A DNA stretch of 64,000 nucleotides, from assembly GCA_910588375.1 (NCBI GenBank), contig CAJUQA010000017.1:1-64000 (forward strand). Direction: 5' to 3'. Positions 34,544 to 43,291 of the stretch are shown piece by piece. The DNA is from an uncultured Odoribacter sp. GTDB lineage: Bacteria > Bacteroidota > Bacteroidia > Bacteroidales > Marinifilaceae. A program made the position numbers and the translations under genes. The stretch's first letter is position 1. Each line of letters starts with the position of its first letter. The notes beneath the pieces are model-generated. The model saw nothing but the letters and a program-made list of their open reading frames with translations. It had not been told where the DNA came from and did no database searches.

Positions 34544-35439
34544 CGGGTGGTGATTTTGGTTGCAATACATTTTTTCAGTAAGATGGCCGGATGGTAGGAT
34601 AGTTTGGCTTGTCGTAAGCCCGGTAGCCCTAAGTCTTCCTCCCGGTTCACATAGGTGTATTGTTCCGGCAGATGACGGGCAAATTCTTGGTTGATGATAC
34701 TGTATGCGCCGTCGATACGGATGTTTGCTTTTTCAAACTGTATGTCGAAGGTGTCGCGAGTGAGAGGAAATCCGAAAGTGAAAGCCGCCATTTCTCCTTT
34801 TACCGTGATAGCTCCGCCGTATAGACCTAATTCATCGTAATGTCCGACGGCATAGGTAAGTGCCTGGCGTTCGTTTTGCAGACTTTCCTGTTGCGGGGAT
34901 TCGTGTTCCCTGCACCAGCGGGATTCGAAGTCGAGACAAGCGGGCAACAGGTCGGGAGTCAAGGGCAGGTATTCGTATTCATATTCTTTTTTGAATTTGT
35001 TGACATGATTCCGTTTGGGCTGGTAGTTTTTTCCTTTTAATTCGGCCAGATCCCGGCGGAGGTAGATATAGTCGAAATAGTCGCGGTGCGGGGTATATTC
35101 AAAAAGGTTCGGGAAGGCTTTTTCCAGGGTTTCCCGCATTTCTCCGTAAACTCCTTGAAGGAGTAGCGGCTGGTTTTCTTTGTGGGCTTCTTCCTCGAGG
35201 GCTTTTATGACCGGAATAATGTCGCCTGTTCCCGTTGGCATGAGATAAAGGGTCCGGTTTTCCTTCAGGCGGAAACGTATCACCAGATAATCGTCGATGA
35301 CGGTATAACTGCTTTGATTGTTGAAATGCCAGGAACAGAGATTGGAAAAAGACAGGTCACAATCGCGTGAACCGTGAGTAAAGGTAAAGGAAGTTATGAT
35401 TTCTTTATCGTTAGGGGTAATGGGGCAGAAATGAAGCAT
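34540..35439 (-). CDS. DUF2156 protein (phosphatidylglycerol lysyltransferase-type domain)
   Basis: 299 residues, no membrane segment. The N-terminal half (FTHGSRDCDLSFSNLCSWHF) and the C-terminal GNAT-like half (YLPLTPDLLPACLDFESRWCREHES, LYGGAITVKGEMAAFTFGFPLTRDTFDIQFEKANIRIDGAYSIINQEFARHL) match DUF2156. That domain makes aminoacyl lipids when fused to a flippase. Here the flippase is absent and the gene is followed by a GNAT gene, so a soluble aminoacyl- or acyl-transferase is more likely. It is first in a two-gene minus-strand unit. Confidence 0.85.
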   Translation of the reverse strand: MLHFCPITPNDKEIITSFTFTHGSRDCDLSFSNLCSWHFNNQSSYTVIDDYLVIRFRLKENRTLYLMPTGTGDIIPVIKALEEEAHKENQPLLLQGVYGEMRETLEKAFPNLFEYTPHRDYFDYIYLRRDLAELKGKNYQPKRNHVNKFKKEYEYEYLPLTPDLLPACLDFESRWCREHESPQQESLQNERQALTYAVGHYDELGLYGGAITVKGEMAAFTFGFPLTRDTFDIQFEKANIRIDGAYSIINQEFARHLPEQYTYVNREEDLGLPGLRQAKLSYHPAILLKKCIATKITTR

Positions 35440-35766
35440 ATCTTATCAGTTATTCGGGGATGGAATATGATAAAGGGGTATTCTGAAAATATCCGGTTTT
35501 GGTTCTTCCTTTGGAGTTCATATATGTCGTTATGAATTATAAACAATCTTTTCGTTTCTTTCTACGAAAATATTTCATTTTAGGTTCGGTGGTTTGAAAG
35601 AGTACCATTTTTTTTATGCAAACGAAAGCATCGTGTTGAAAAATTTCCGGACGATTAAATTATGGGGAAAATCGGCTCTTTGATAAGAGTTTCTTATGTT
35701 TTGGTATGTTTTTTGTTGAGTGTTCTGGCGCAGTTATAAAAAAGAACAAAGAGTTATTTAATTATT
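35440..35766. other. intergenic region between DUF2156 and FabH-like genes
   Basis: 327 AT-rich bases between divergent genes. No open frame of merit, RNA gene or clear full-consensus promoter was seen. TATGTTTTGGTATG near 35694-35707 is the nearest match to a -7 box for the FabH-like gene. Confidence 0.4.
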
Positions 35767-36717
35767 ATGGAATTGTATATCAATAAAATTGCACATTATC
35801 TACCTGAAACAGTTGTACCTAATTCATATTTTAAAGATATTAACGGGCTGGATGACGAATGGATTTATTCCCGGACGGGGATAAAGAGACGGAGCAAAGC
35901 GGGTGTGGGAGAGAATACGAACTCTATGGCACTGAACGCAGTGGAGGAGGGAGTGAAGGAGTTGCCTTATCCCGTCAACGAAATCGATTTGATTGTGGCC
36001 GCTACGTATTCTCCTTATGATACGGTGGTTACGATGGCCCACGAAATCCAGAACCGTTACCGGATTGAACATGCCCGCTGTCTGAGTGTAACTTCTGCCT
36101 GTTCTTCTTTTATAAATGCCATGGAGATAGCGGAAGCCTATATGCTTGCCGGTAAAGCGCACAAAGTATTGGTTGTTGCTTCCGAGCATAATACGAAATA
36201 TGCTAATGAGACGGATCCCCAGAGCGGACATTTATGGGGGGACGGGGCTGTGGCTGTTTTTCTTTCAACTCAGGCATACAGTGAAAAGGATGCCCGCATT
36301 CTGAGTATTTATACCCGGGGGATGGGGCATGTGGGGAAAGCGATGGAAGCTGTTCGTCTGTTGCCCAAAGATGGCGGTATTTCTATGCCGGAGGGACGGG
36401 ATGTGTTTATTCATGCTTGTCATTATATGGTGGAAGCGTTGAATAAAGCCGGGGAAGAATGCGGGAAGACTCTTTCGGACCTGGATTACATATCTTCCCA
36501 TCAGGCAAACCGGCGCATTATCAGTAATATCGCCCGCCAGACCGGTTTTCCGGAAGAGCGTTTCCTCATGAATATAGAAGAGAGGGGGAACACGGGGTCT
36601 CCCAGTTGTATGATATCGCTTTCGGAAAATAGGGATAAGGTGAAAAAAGGGAATCTGGTCGGATTGACTGTTTTCGGGGGCGGTTATTCGTGCGGAGCGA
36701 TGTTATTGCAGTTTTAA
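35767..36717 (+). CDS. 3-oxoacyl-ACP synthase III family protein (FabH-like)
   Basis: 316 residues, thiolase fold. The catalytic triad is visible: Cys112 in VTSACSSF, His245 in SSHQANRR and Asn275 in ERGNTGSPS. The start (YINKIAHYLPETVVPNSYF) and GTGIKRR-type loop match KAS III. It carries out Claisen condensation of an acyl-CoA with malonyl-ACP or a related start reaction. It is alone, away from other fatty-acid genes, so it may serve branched-chain priming or a specialised lipid. The flanking genes give no hint. Confidence 0.92.
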   Translation: MELYINKIAHYLPETVVPNSYFKDINGLDDEWIYSRTGIKRRSKAGVGENTNSMALNAVEEGVKELPYPVNEIDLIVAATYSPYDTVVTMAHEIQNRYRIEHARCLSVTSACSSFINAMEIAEAYMLAGKAHKVLVVASEHNTKYANETDPQSGHLWGDGAVAVFLSTQAYSEKDARILSIYTRGMGHVGKAMEAVRLLPKDGGISMPEGRDVFIHACHYMVEALNKAGEECGKTLSDLDYISSHQANRRIISNIARQTGFPEERFLMNIEERGNTGSPSCMISLSENRDKVKKGNLVGLTVFGGGYSCGAMLLQF

Positions 36718-36771
36718 CTGAAATGGAATGAATCCCGGACTGAATTCCGCTTTGCTGGAAACGGCCGGGGG

Positions 36772-37437
36772 TTATTCCATTTTATTGATGGTCAGGTCCG
36801 GTAATGATTGGATGAACTGAAAGATGAGGCTTTGGTCGTTGAATTTCCGTGTTTTAATGATCATGCTGACGTGATAGATACGGGCTTCTCCGTAGTGTTC
36901 TTCTTCGGTGGTGTAATTGGTTATGTGGTGTCCTTGGCTGTTAATGTGGTTCGTAATGATTTCCAGATTTTCTTTTTTTCCGGTTGAAAAGATGAGGAGT
37001 ATGCTATGGAGACCTACTCCCGGCAAAAAAAAGTGGGTCAGTTCGAGGCCGGCCAGGATTAATACGACGCCTGCAATTCCGATGTAGTACATGCCTCCTC
37101 CGATGACGAGGCCGATGGCGGAAGTGGCCCATAAACCTGCGGCAGTCGTAAGTCCCCGGACGAATTGTTTTTGTATGATGATGGTTCCAGCTCCGAGAAA
37201 ACCTATTCCGCTGACAACCTGTGCCGCAATACGGCTGGGATCCAGTTTGACGCCCTCGTTGCCCATCATGTCCGTGAATCCGTGTTGGGAAACAATCATA
37301 AACAGGGCACTTCCCATGCAAACCAGGAAATGGGTCCGTAAACCGGCTTCTTTGGCTCTGTATTCTCTGTCGAGGCCGATAAGGGCGCCGAAACAGGCTG
37401 CTATAATCAGTCTTAAAATTAAATCACCCAGTAGCAT
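36772..37437 (-). CDS. MgtC/SapB family membrane protein
   Basis: 221 residues. Four N-terminal helices match the MgtC core (LRLIIAACFGALIGLDREYRAKEAGLRTHFLVCMGSALFM), then GIGFLGAGTIIIQ and GLTTAAGLWATSAIGLVIGGGMY. The C-terminal about 75 residues form a soluble ACT-like domain. MgtC proteins modulate F-type ATP synthase and help at low magnesium. It follows the antiporter gene by five bases, which suggests a joint role in cation homeostasis. Confidence 0.92.
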   Translation of the reverse strand: MLLGDLILRLIIAACFGALIGLDREYRAKEAGLRTHFLVCMGSALFMIVSQHGFTDMMGNEGVKLDPSRIAAQVVSGIGFLGAGTIIIQKQFVRGLTTAAGLWATSAIGLVIGGGMYYIGIAGVVLILAGLELTHFFLPGVGLHSILLIFSTGKKENLEIITNHINSQGHHITNYTTEEEHYGEARIYHVSMIIKTRKFNDQSLIFQFIQSLPDLTINKME

Positions 37438-37442
37438 AATGG

Positions 37443-38945
37443 TTAGTTCTTTTCGAAAGTATAGTCTTTTATTCCCAGACTTTCGTATGTGTTAATCAGT
37501 TCTTTGTCATTGTCCGTGATAACCAGTAGTTTATCACCCGGACAGAGATGGGTCTTTCCTTTTGGGACAATGTAATTGTTATTGCGCTTGAGCATGGCCA
37601 CCAGGGTGTTGTCCGGAAGAGGGAGATTCATCAATAAATCTCCTTTTTTCAGCAGTTCTTCGGTGATTTCAATTTCCGACATGGCCGATTTGATTTCTTC
37701 CGGCAGGGCCATTCCGAATGTGTTGGCGGTTTTTGGGGCGGGTTCTCCTAATCCCAGCCATTGGGCAAAGGAAGAGATGGTCATTCCTTGAACAATCAGT
37801 GACAAAATGGTGATAAAGAAAACGATATTGAAAATCAAATCGGCATGCGGGATGCCTGCTATCTGGGGATAAGTGGCGAAAATAATCGGTACGGCTCCTC
37901 TCAGTCCTACCCATGAAACGAAAAGACGGCCTTTGAAAGGAAGTTTCGGGAAAGGAAGCAGACATAAAAATACGCTTACGGGACGAGCCACCAAGATGAG
38001 GAAAATGCCGACCAGGAGTCCCAGGGTTGCAACGCCCAACAGTTCGTGGGGGTTTACCAAAAGTCCCAATGTCAGGAACATTACAATCTGGCATAGCCAG
38101 GCAAATCCGTCAAAAAAGGAGGTGACACTTCTTTTGTGTACGAAGGCCCGGTTGCCCACGATAACCCCGCCGATGTATACTGCAAGGTAACCGTTGCCGT
38201 GTAGCAGATTCGTAAAAGAAAAAATGAAAAATACCAGTGCCAGTAGAAGGACGGGATAGAGTGATTCGTACTGGATGTTGATTTTGTTCAGAATGAGCAC
38301 CGCCAGACGCCCCAGCAGGTAACCGCAAACCGCCCCTATACCCAGTTGGACGATGAATTGCAATGCCAGTTGGCCGAAACTCATGTCAGCGGCCTGTATC
38401 ATTTGAATGAACAATATTGTGAGCAGGTAGGCCATCGGGTCGTTGCTTCCGCTTTCCAATTCCAGCATGGGCCGGAGATTGTGTTTTAAATGGAGTTTTC
38501 TGGAACGCAGAATAGAAAATACGGAAGCGGAGTCTGTTGAAGACATGACCGAGGCAAGCAGTAACGCTTCCGTGAGGGTCAGGGCTATATGCTGTCCCGT
38601 GACCGAGGCAATCCCGAAGACAAATATGCCTGTTATAAAGGCCGTAATAAATACGCCAAAAGTGGCCAGTACGATTCCTTCTCCGATGATGGGACGGATT
38701 TCGGTCATTTTGGTGTCCATACCGCCAGAAAAAAGGATGATGCTTAAAGCAATCATACCGATAAACTGGGCTTGGGTAGGGTTATTGAATTGAATGCCTA
38801 ATCCGTCGCTACCGAACAGCATCCCCACAACGAGAAAAAGAAGCAGTGCCGGTACTCCGAAACGGTATCCCGTTTTACCGACAACCAGGCTGACGAAAAG
38901 GAGGATGGAGCCAATAAGTAGAATATTTTCGGTAGAAAAAAACAT
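37443..38945 (-). CDS. potassium/proton antiporter (CPA1, NhaP2/CvrA type)
   Basis: 500 residues. About twelve membrane helices hold the Na+/H+ exchanger core (LLFLVVGMLFGSDGLG, SSTDSASVFSILR, LELESGSNDPMAYLLT with the conserved Asp pair, WVGLRGAVPIIFATYP). The last about 90 residues form a TrkA-C/RCK_C ligand-binding domain (LPDNTLVAMLKRNNNYIVPKGKTHLCPGDKLLVI). It exports K+ or Na+ against protons and is regulated through the soluble domain. It heads a two-gene unit with mgtC. Confidence 0.93.
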   Translation of the reverse strand: MFFSTENILLIGSILLFVSLVVGKTGYRFGVPALLLFLVVGMLFGSDGLGIQFNNPTQAQFIGMIALSIILFSGGMDTKMTEIRPIIGEGIVLATFGVFITAFITGIFVFGIASVTGQHIALTLTEALLLASVMSSTDSASVFSILRSRKLHLKHNLRPMLELESGSNDPMAYLLTILFIQMIQAADMSFGQLALQFIVQLGIGAVCGYLLGRLAVLILNKINIQYESLYPVLLLALVFFIFSFTNLLHGNGYLAVYIGGVIVGNRAFVHKRSVTSFFDGFAWLCQIVMFLTLGLLVNPHELLGVATLGLLVGIFLILVARPVSVFLCLLPFPKLPFKGRLFVSWVGLRGAVPIIFATYPQIAGIPHADLIFNIVFFITILSLIVQGMTISSFAQWLGLGEPAPKTANTFGMALPEEIKSAMSEIEITEELLKKGDLLMNLPLPDNTLVAMLKRNNNYIVPKGKTHLCPGDKLLVITDNDKELINTYESLGIKDYTFEKN

Positions 38946-38995
38946 GAATGGAAACTTTGGTTAATAAGGTTATCTGTTGTTGATTCTGCTTATGA

Positions 38996-39003
38996 CAAAG
39001 ATA
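38996..39003 (-). promoter_or_regulatory. -7 promoter element for the antiporter-mgtC unit
   Basis: In the minus direction TATCTTTG matches TAnnTTTG, about 50 bases upstream of the antiporter start. No -33 box was found. Confidence 0.55.
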
Positions 39004-39105
39004 GTCAAATTTTATCAATCATACGGTTAGGGAAAAGAAAAGTTCACAACGGGCGGATGCCTGTATGGCGGGAATTTCCGTAGGATATTTGCACTTTTTC
39101 GGACT

Positions 39106-39870
39106 TTATACCTGGTCTATGTGTATCTTTCCGTCCGAGTCAGGAGTGAAGACGATACATCTGTTATGTAATTTTTCAGTGGTAAAATCGATAAGGATGG
39201 CCGGGTCGAAGTATTGTCCGTTTATACGGGTCTCAAAGTGCAGATGTTCGGTTGTAGCCCTTCCGGTACGGCCTTCCAAACCGACGGGAGTGCCTGCTTT
39301 GACTTTTTCTCCGGCTTTTACCAATAGACGGGAGTGATGTCCGTAAACGGTTTCCAGTCCATTGTAATGACGGATGACGACTACGTTGCCATATCCTTTG
39401 GTGCGCCCTGCTATCCGGACGATTCCGTCAAATGCGGCCCGGACGGTATCATTGGCGAATGTTTTGATATCGACGCCTGTATGATTTCGGCCACGGCGGG
39501 TACCATAAGGAGACAGGAAACGGGCTCCGGGAAGGGGAAAAGAAAAAGCATTCTCGCCTATTTCTCCCAAATCGATCAGCAATTCCTTGCGTTTTTCAAA
39601 AAGTTTCTCGGTTTTGGCTCGTACTAAATATTTTTCCATACCGATGAATGTGTCCGTGATTTCGATGGCCGGCGTATAGAATATGGCCGGTTCTTTCAAG
39701 TATTCTGAAATGGCAAGTTCAGGGACTGTAAGAAGGCTGTCGGTACAGAAAGGGGATAAAAGTGAGGCCGGTGGAGCGGTTACCGTCACGAGGGATTGTT
39801 GTTTTGAACAGGAAAGGATAATAAATGGTAAACTTAAAAGTGTTATGGTAAATAATTTGTTTATCTTCAT
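39106..39870 (-). CDS. M23 family (LytM) peptidase lipoprotein
   Basis: 254 residues from ATG 39870. A lipoprotein signal ends at LPFIILSC. Residues about 125-235 form the M23 domain: LSPYGTRRGRNHTGVDIKT (Zn ligands His and Asp), GNVVVIRHYNGLETVYGHHSRLLV, GKAGTPVGLEGRTGRATTEHLHFETRI (the HxH ligand). All four zinc ligands look present, so it may be an active endopeptidase on peptidoglycan crosslinks. Upstream TTG alternatives add two residues only. Confidence 0.93.
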   Translation of the reverse strand: MKINKLFTITLLSLPFIILSCSKQQSLVTVTAPPASLLSPFCTDSLLTVPELAISEYLKEPAIFYTPAIEITDTFIGMEKYLVRAKTEKLFEKRKELLIDLGEIGENAFSFPLPGARFLSPYGTRRGRNHTGVDIKTFANDTVRAAFDGIVRIAGRTKGYGNVVVIRHYNGLETVYGHHSRLLVKAGEKVKAGTPVGLEGRTGRATTEHLHFETRINGQYFDPAILIDFTTEKLHNRCIVFTPDSDGKIHIDQV

Positions 39871-39891
39871 ACACAACCTGTTTTAGTGACG

Positions 39892-39922
39892 CAAATATAG
39901 TAAAAAGAAATGATGTTTCAAA
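39892..39922 (-). promoter_or_regulatory. consensus promoter of the M23 peptidase gene
   Basis: In the minus direction TTTG (39919-39922), a 19-base spacer and TATATTTG (39892-39899) fit the consensus exactly. The start codon is 21 bases downstream of the -7 box. Confidence 0.75.
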
Positions 39923-40066
39923 CGTAATGATTTAAAATACTGTATTTTATATGATGAAAACGTTTGTGGGTTGTTTTTGAAGGTCGCAATATATCTTATT
40001 CTTTTGTGGGGAATTTCTGAAGCGGGAAATTTTTATTAAGGCAGGGATAAATCATGAATTAAATAT

Positions 40067-40074
40067 TACCTTTG
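40067..40074 (+). promoter_or_regulatory. -7 promoter element for the AspT-type transporter
   Basis: TACCTTTG fits TAnnTTTG. A transcript start near 40081 would leave only about ten bases before the first ATG (40092), which favours the second ATG at 40113. Confidence 0.6.
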
Positions 40075-40112
40075 CGCCGTTTTATCATAGTATGACTTTT
40101 AGTCTCTTGAAA

Positions 40113-41774
40113 ATGGAATGGTTAAGAGGTCTTTTTGTGGAACAGTCCGTAATTCAGGCGGTTGTTGTGCTTTCTCTCATTACAGCAATCGGCTTGATAT
40201 TTGGCAGGATACGTATCTGGGGTGTTTCGTTGGGGGTGGCATTTGTGTTTTTTGTAGGTATTCTGGCCGGACATGCGGGTTTGGCTATTGACCCGAATAT
40301 GTTGAATTATGCAGAGAGTTTCGGGTTGATTATTTTTGTATATGCTTTAGGTCTGCAAGTGGGGCCGGGTTTTTTTGGTTCTTTCCGGAAGGGGGGAATG
40401 ACTTTGAATATATTGGCTTTGGCAGTAGTGATGCTGGGTACTGTTATGACTGTTGTTTTTCATTTACTTACAGGCGTATCTTTGCCGGAGATGGTGGGTA
40501 TATTGAGTGGTGCTGTCACCAATACTCCGGCATTGGGGGCAGCGCAGCAGACTTTGAAACAATTGCAGATTGAGTCTGCCGACCCGGCTTTGGGATGTGC
40601 GGTGACCTATCCTTTAGGGGTCGTCGGCGTGATTATTGCCTTGGCTTTTGTACGGAAGCTCTTTCCGCTTCGAGCATCTGAAAAAAATAGCGATGACCAT
40701 AAATCCCATGCGGCTTTTATTGCCGGTTTCCAGATCTGTAATCCGGGGATTTTCGGAAAGACGGTAAAGGAAGCAGCAGCCTTGGCTTATCATAAATTTG
40801 TTATTTCCCGTTTGTGGCGGGATGGGAAAGTTACGATTCCGACATCCGAAACTGTGTTGCAGAAAAATGACCGTTTGTTGGTAATTACTTCCGAAGCTGC
40901 GGTAGAGACTTTGACTATGTTGTTCGGAGAACAGGAGCACAGGGACTGGAATAAGGAGGATATTGACTGGAATGCGATTGACAGTCAGTTGATTTCCCAA
41001 AGAATATTGGTGACTCGTTCCGAAATTAACGGAAAGCGTTTGGGTGCCCTGCGATTACGGAATCACTATGGCATTAATATTACCCGCATATATCGGGCGG
41101 GAGTGGAATTATTGGCGTTGCCTGACCTGGTGTTACAGTTGGGGGATAAGCTGACGGTAGTCGGGGAGGCCAATGCCATTGCGAATGTGGAAAAAGTTTT
41201 AGGTAACAAAGTGCTCAGCCTTAAAGAACCTAATTTGGTAGCCGTGTTTATCGGGATTGTATTGGGATTGTTTTTGGGAACCATTCCTTTTGCTGTGCCG
41301 GGAGTGAGTTATCCGGTGAAATTGGGTATCGCCGGAGGTCCCATTATTATGGGGATTCTTATGGGGGCTTTCGGGCCGCGTATGCATATGATTACCTATA
41401 CCACCCGTAGTGCCAATCTCATGTTGAGGGCGTTAGGGCTTTCGATGTATTTGGCTTGTCTGGGATTGGATGCCGGTGCTCATTTTTTTGATACCGTGTT
41501 TCGTCCTGAAGGACTTTTATGGTTGGGTTTGGGCTTTGCTCTTACAGTGATTCCGGTTTTGATAGTGGCATTGTGGGCGTTGAAAGTGATGAAATTGGAT
41601 TTCGGTGCCGTTTCCGGAATGTTGTGCGGGAGCATGGCTAATCCGATGGCGTTGAATTATGCAAATGTGATTTCACCCGGAGATGGCCCTTCGGTGGCTT
41701 ATGCCACGGTGTATCCGGTAGCGATGTTTATTCGGGTAATACTGGCCCAATTGATTCTGATACTATTTTTATAA
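40113..41774 (+). CDS. putative transporter with two TrkA-C domains (AspT/YidE family)
   Basis: 553 residues from ATG 40113 (MEWLRGLFVEQ, the usual start of this family). ATG 40092 adds seven residues. Two five-helix halves of the AspT transporter fold (YAESFGLIIFVYALGLQVGPGFF, GILSGAVTNTPALGAAQ; later LMLRALGLSMYLACLGLDAG, GSMANPMALNYAN) flank two central RCK_C domains (RDGKVTIPTSETVLQKNDRLLVI and YRAGVELLALPDLVLQLGDKLTV). AspT itself exchanges aspartate and alanine. The substrate of the Bacteroidetes branch is unknown. Confidence 0.92.
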   Translation: MEWLRGLFVEQSVIQAVVVLSLITAIGLIFGRIRIWGVSLGVAFVFFVGILAGHAGLAIDPNMLNYAESFGLIIFVYALGLQVGPGFFGSFRKGGMTLNILALAVVMLGTVMTVVFHLLTGVSLPEMVGILSGAVTNTPALGAAQQTLKQLQIESADPALGCAVTYPLGVVGVIIALAFVRKLFPLRASEKNSDDHKSHAAFIAGFQICNPGIFGKTVKEAAALAYHKFVISRLWRDGKVTIPTSETVLQKNDRLLVITSEAAVETLTMLFGEQEHRDWNKEDIDWNAIDSQLISQRILVTRSEINGKRLGALRLRNHYGINITRIYRAGVELLALPDLVLQLGDKLTVVGEANAIANVEKVLGNKVLSLKEPNLVAVFIGIVLGLFLGTIPFAVPGVSYPVKLGIAGGPIIMGILMGAFGPRMHMITYTTRSANLMLRALGLSMYLACLGLDAGAHFFDTVFRPEGLLWLGLGFALTVIPVLIVALWALKVMKLDFGAVSGMLCGSMANPMALNYANVISPGDGPSVAYATVYPVAMFIRVILAQLILILFL

Positions 41775-41903
41775 TGCTCGTTTGCTTCCGGAAGTTTTTG
41801 GATGCAAAGGAGATGTAATATTCCTTTTATTTATATTTTTGGGTGAAAGATTGTGGATTTTTGAGAAAATTGACATCTTTGTGAATATTGAAATTTTTTT
41901 CAA

Positions 41904-42470
41904 TTGAAAAGAATAAACAGGGTCATTAGCGACAGGGAGCTTTTGATGGCTTATAACCAGAAAAAAGACAAAGGGTATTGGGGAGTACTCTATGAACGTT
42001 ATGTACCTATGGTTTACGGCGTTGCGTTGAAATATCTGAAACAGCCGGAAGATGCGCAACGGATTGTCATGTATTTGTTTGATGAATTGTCGGACAAGGT
42101 GACGATAACCCCGGTGGATGAGTTTAAATTTTGGCTCTATACGCATGTCCGTAGTTGTTGTCTGAAAGAGTTACAGCGTCGTTCTTCAGATGGGATATCG
42201 GTGAGTCTGGATGAAGAGGTTCTGGAATTCTGTGATGATTTTAACTTGGATGCTGTAAGGAAAGAGATTGCAAGCGAGAAAATACTTCAAAAGTGTATAG
42301 AGGCTCTGCCGGAGAAACAGAGAATCAGTGTTTGCCGTTTTTTTATGGAGGGGCGTTCTTATAAAGAAATCGAGGATGCTACGGGATTTCCATTGAAGCT
42401 GATTAAAAGTCTGGTTCAGAATGGGAAAAGAAATCTGAAATTGTGTCTCGGGAAAAAAGGAATAGCGTGA
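41904..42470 (+). CDS. ECF-type RNA polymerase sigma factor
   Basis: 188 residues from TTG 41904. ATG 41946 would remove the first helix of region 2. Region 2 is ELLMAYNQKKDKGYWGVLYERYVPMVYGVALKYLKQPEDAQRIVMYLFDELSDKV and region 4 is ALPEKQRISVCRFFMEGRSYKEIEDATGFPLKLIKSLVQNGKRNLK. It directs RNA polymerase to a small promoter set. The next gene starts one base after its stop and encodes a membrane protein in the place of an anti-sigma factor. Confidence 0.9.
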   Translation: MKRINRVISDRELLMAYNQKKDKGYWGVLYERYVPMVYGVALKYLKQPEDAQRIVMYLFDELSDKVTITPVDEFKFWLYTHVRSCCLKELQRRSSDGISVSLDEEVLEFCDDFNLDAVRKEIASEKILQKCIEALPEKQRISVCRFFMEGRSYKEIEDATGFPLKLIKSLVQNGKRNLKLCLGKKGIA

Positions 42471-42471
42471 T

Positions 42472-43254
42472 ATGAAAGTAAGGAACCGTATAGTGAATTA
42501 TTTGCGTGGAGACCGGAGGGGCAAGGAAGCCAATAGTCTGGAAAAAGAAGCATTGAATGATGCTTTTTTATATGAAGCTTTGGAGGGTTTGACCGGAGCG
42601 CAAAGAGATATTGTGCGGGATATTGAATATTTATCGAAACGCTTAAAGGCAAGAACGAGAAGCAAGTGGGAAATGATAGGTAAAACCTGGGGAATTGTGG
42701 TTGCGGTTGTTGTGATGGGATTTGTGATGTGGATGGGAATCAGGTATGTGCGGATAGGAAGAGGACAGCAAGATGCGAAGGCGCTATATTTGGCTGAAGG
42801 TGAAATTACAGGAGAGGAAATAGCGGGAAAAAGTGATGTGAATGTGGCAAGAGAGCATGAGGAGGAATCATTGTCTTCCGGAAATCCAGATACTGTCCGG
42901 ATATTGCAAAGGCCGGTAGCTCCGGATTCTTCGGTTTCGACATCATACGGGAAGAGGGATACTGTGGTGGAAGGTAACCGGGGTTCAGTTCCTTTTGGAG
43001 GATATAAGAAATTTTATCGCTATATACGGGATTCGTTGCGTTATCCGCAGGATGCTTTGGAACGCGGTCTGGAAGGAGAGATAAAATTGTCTTTTTATGT
43101 GAATAAGGCCGGTCGCCCTTCCCATATCCGGGTAGTGAAATGGATTACCTATTCATGCAACAGGGAAGCAATCCGGTTATTGAGTGAAGGGCCTGCCTGG
43201 AATTATACCGGCGATACGAGTTATGTAGTTATACCCTTTCACCTGGAAAAATAA
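42472..43254 (+). CDS. single-span membrane protein with C-terminal TonB domain
   Basis: 260 residues. A cytoplasmic N-terminal part of about 66 residues (helical, charged) is followed by one membrane helix (GIVVAVVVMGFVMWMGIRYV), a low-complexity periplasmic linker, and a TonB_C domain (SLRYPQDALERGLEGEIKLSFYVNKAGRPSHIRVVK). It lies directly after the ECF sigma gene, so the N-terminal part may act as an anti-sigma segment while the TonB domain senses or energises an outer-membrane partner. This replaces the usual FecR arrangement. Confidence 0.85.
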   Translation: MKVRNRIVNYLRGDRRGKEANSLEKEALNDAFLYEALEGLTGAQRDIVRDIEYLSKRLKARTRSKWEMIGKTWGIVVAVVVMGFVMWMGIRYVRIGRGQQDAKALYLAEGEITGEEIAGKSDVNVAREHEEESLSSGNPDTVRILQRPVAPDSSVSTSYGKRDTVVEGNRGSVPFGGYKKFYRYIRDSLRYPQDALERGLEGEIKLSFYVNKAGRPSHIRVVKWITYSCNREAIRLLSEGPAWNYTGDTSYVVIPFHLEK

Positions 43255-43281
43255 TAAAACCACGGGTAAGCCCCCGTGGTT
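43248..43281 (-). terminator. recQ terminator
   Basis: A perfect 9-bp stem AACCACGGG/CCCGTGGTT (43258-43266 and 43273-43281) is followed in the minus direction by TTATTATTTTT. It may also stop transcription of the TonB-C gene from the other side. Confidence 0.75.
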
Positions 43282-43291
43282 ATGGCAAATG

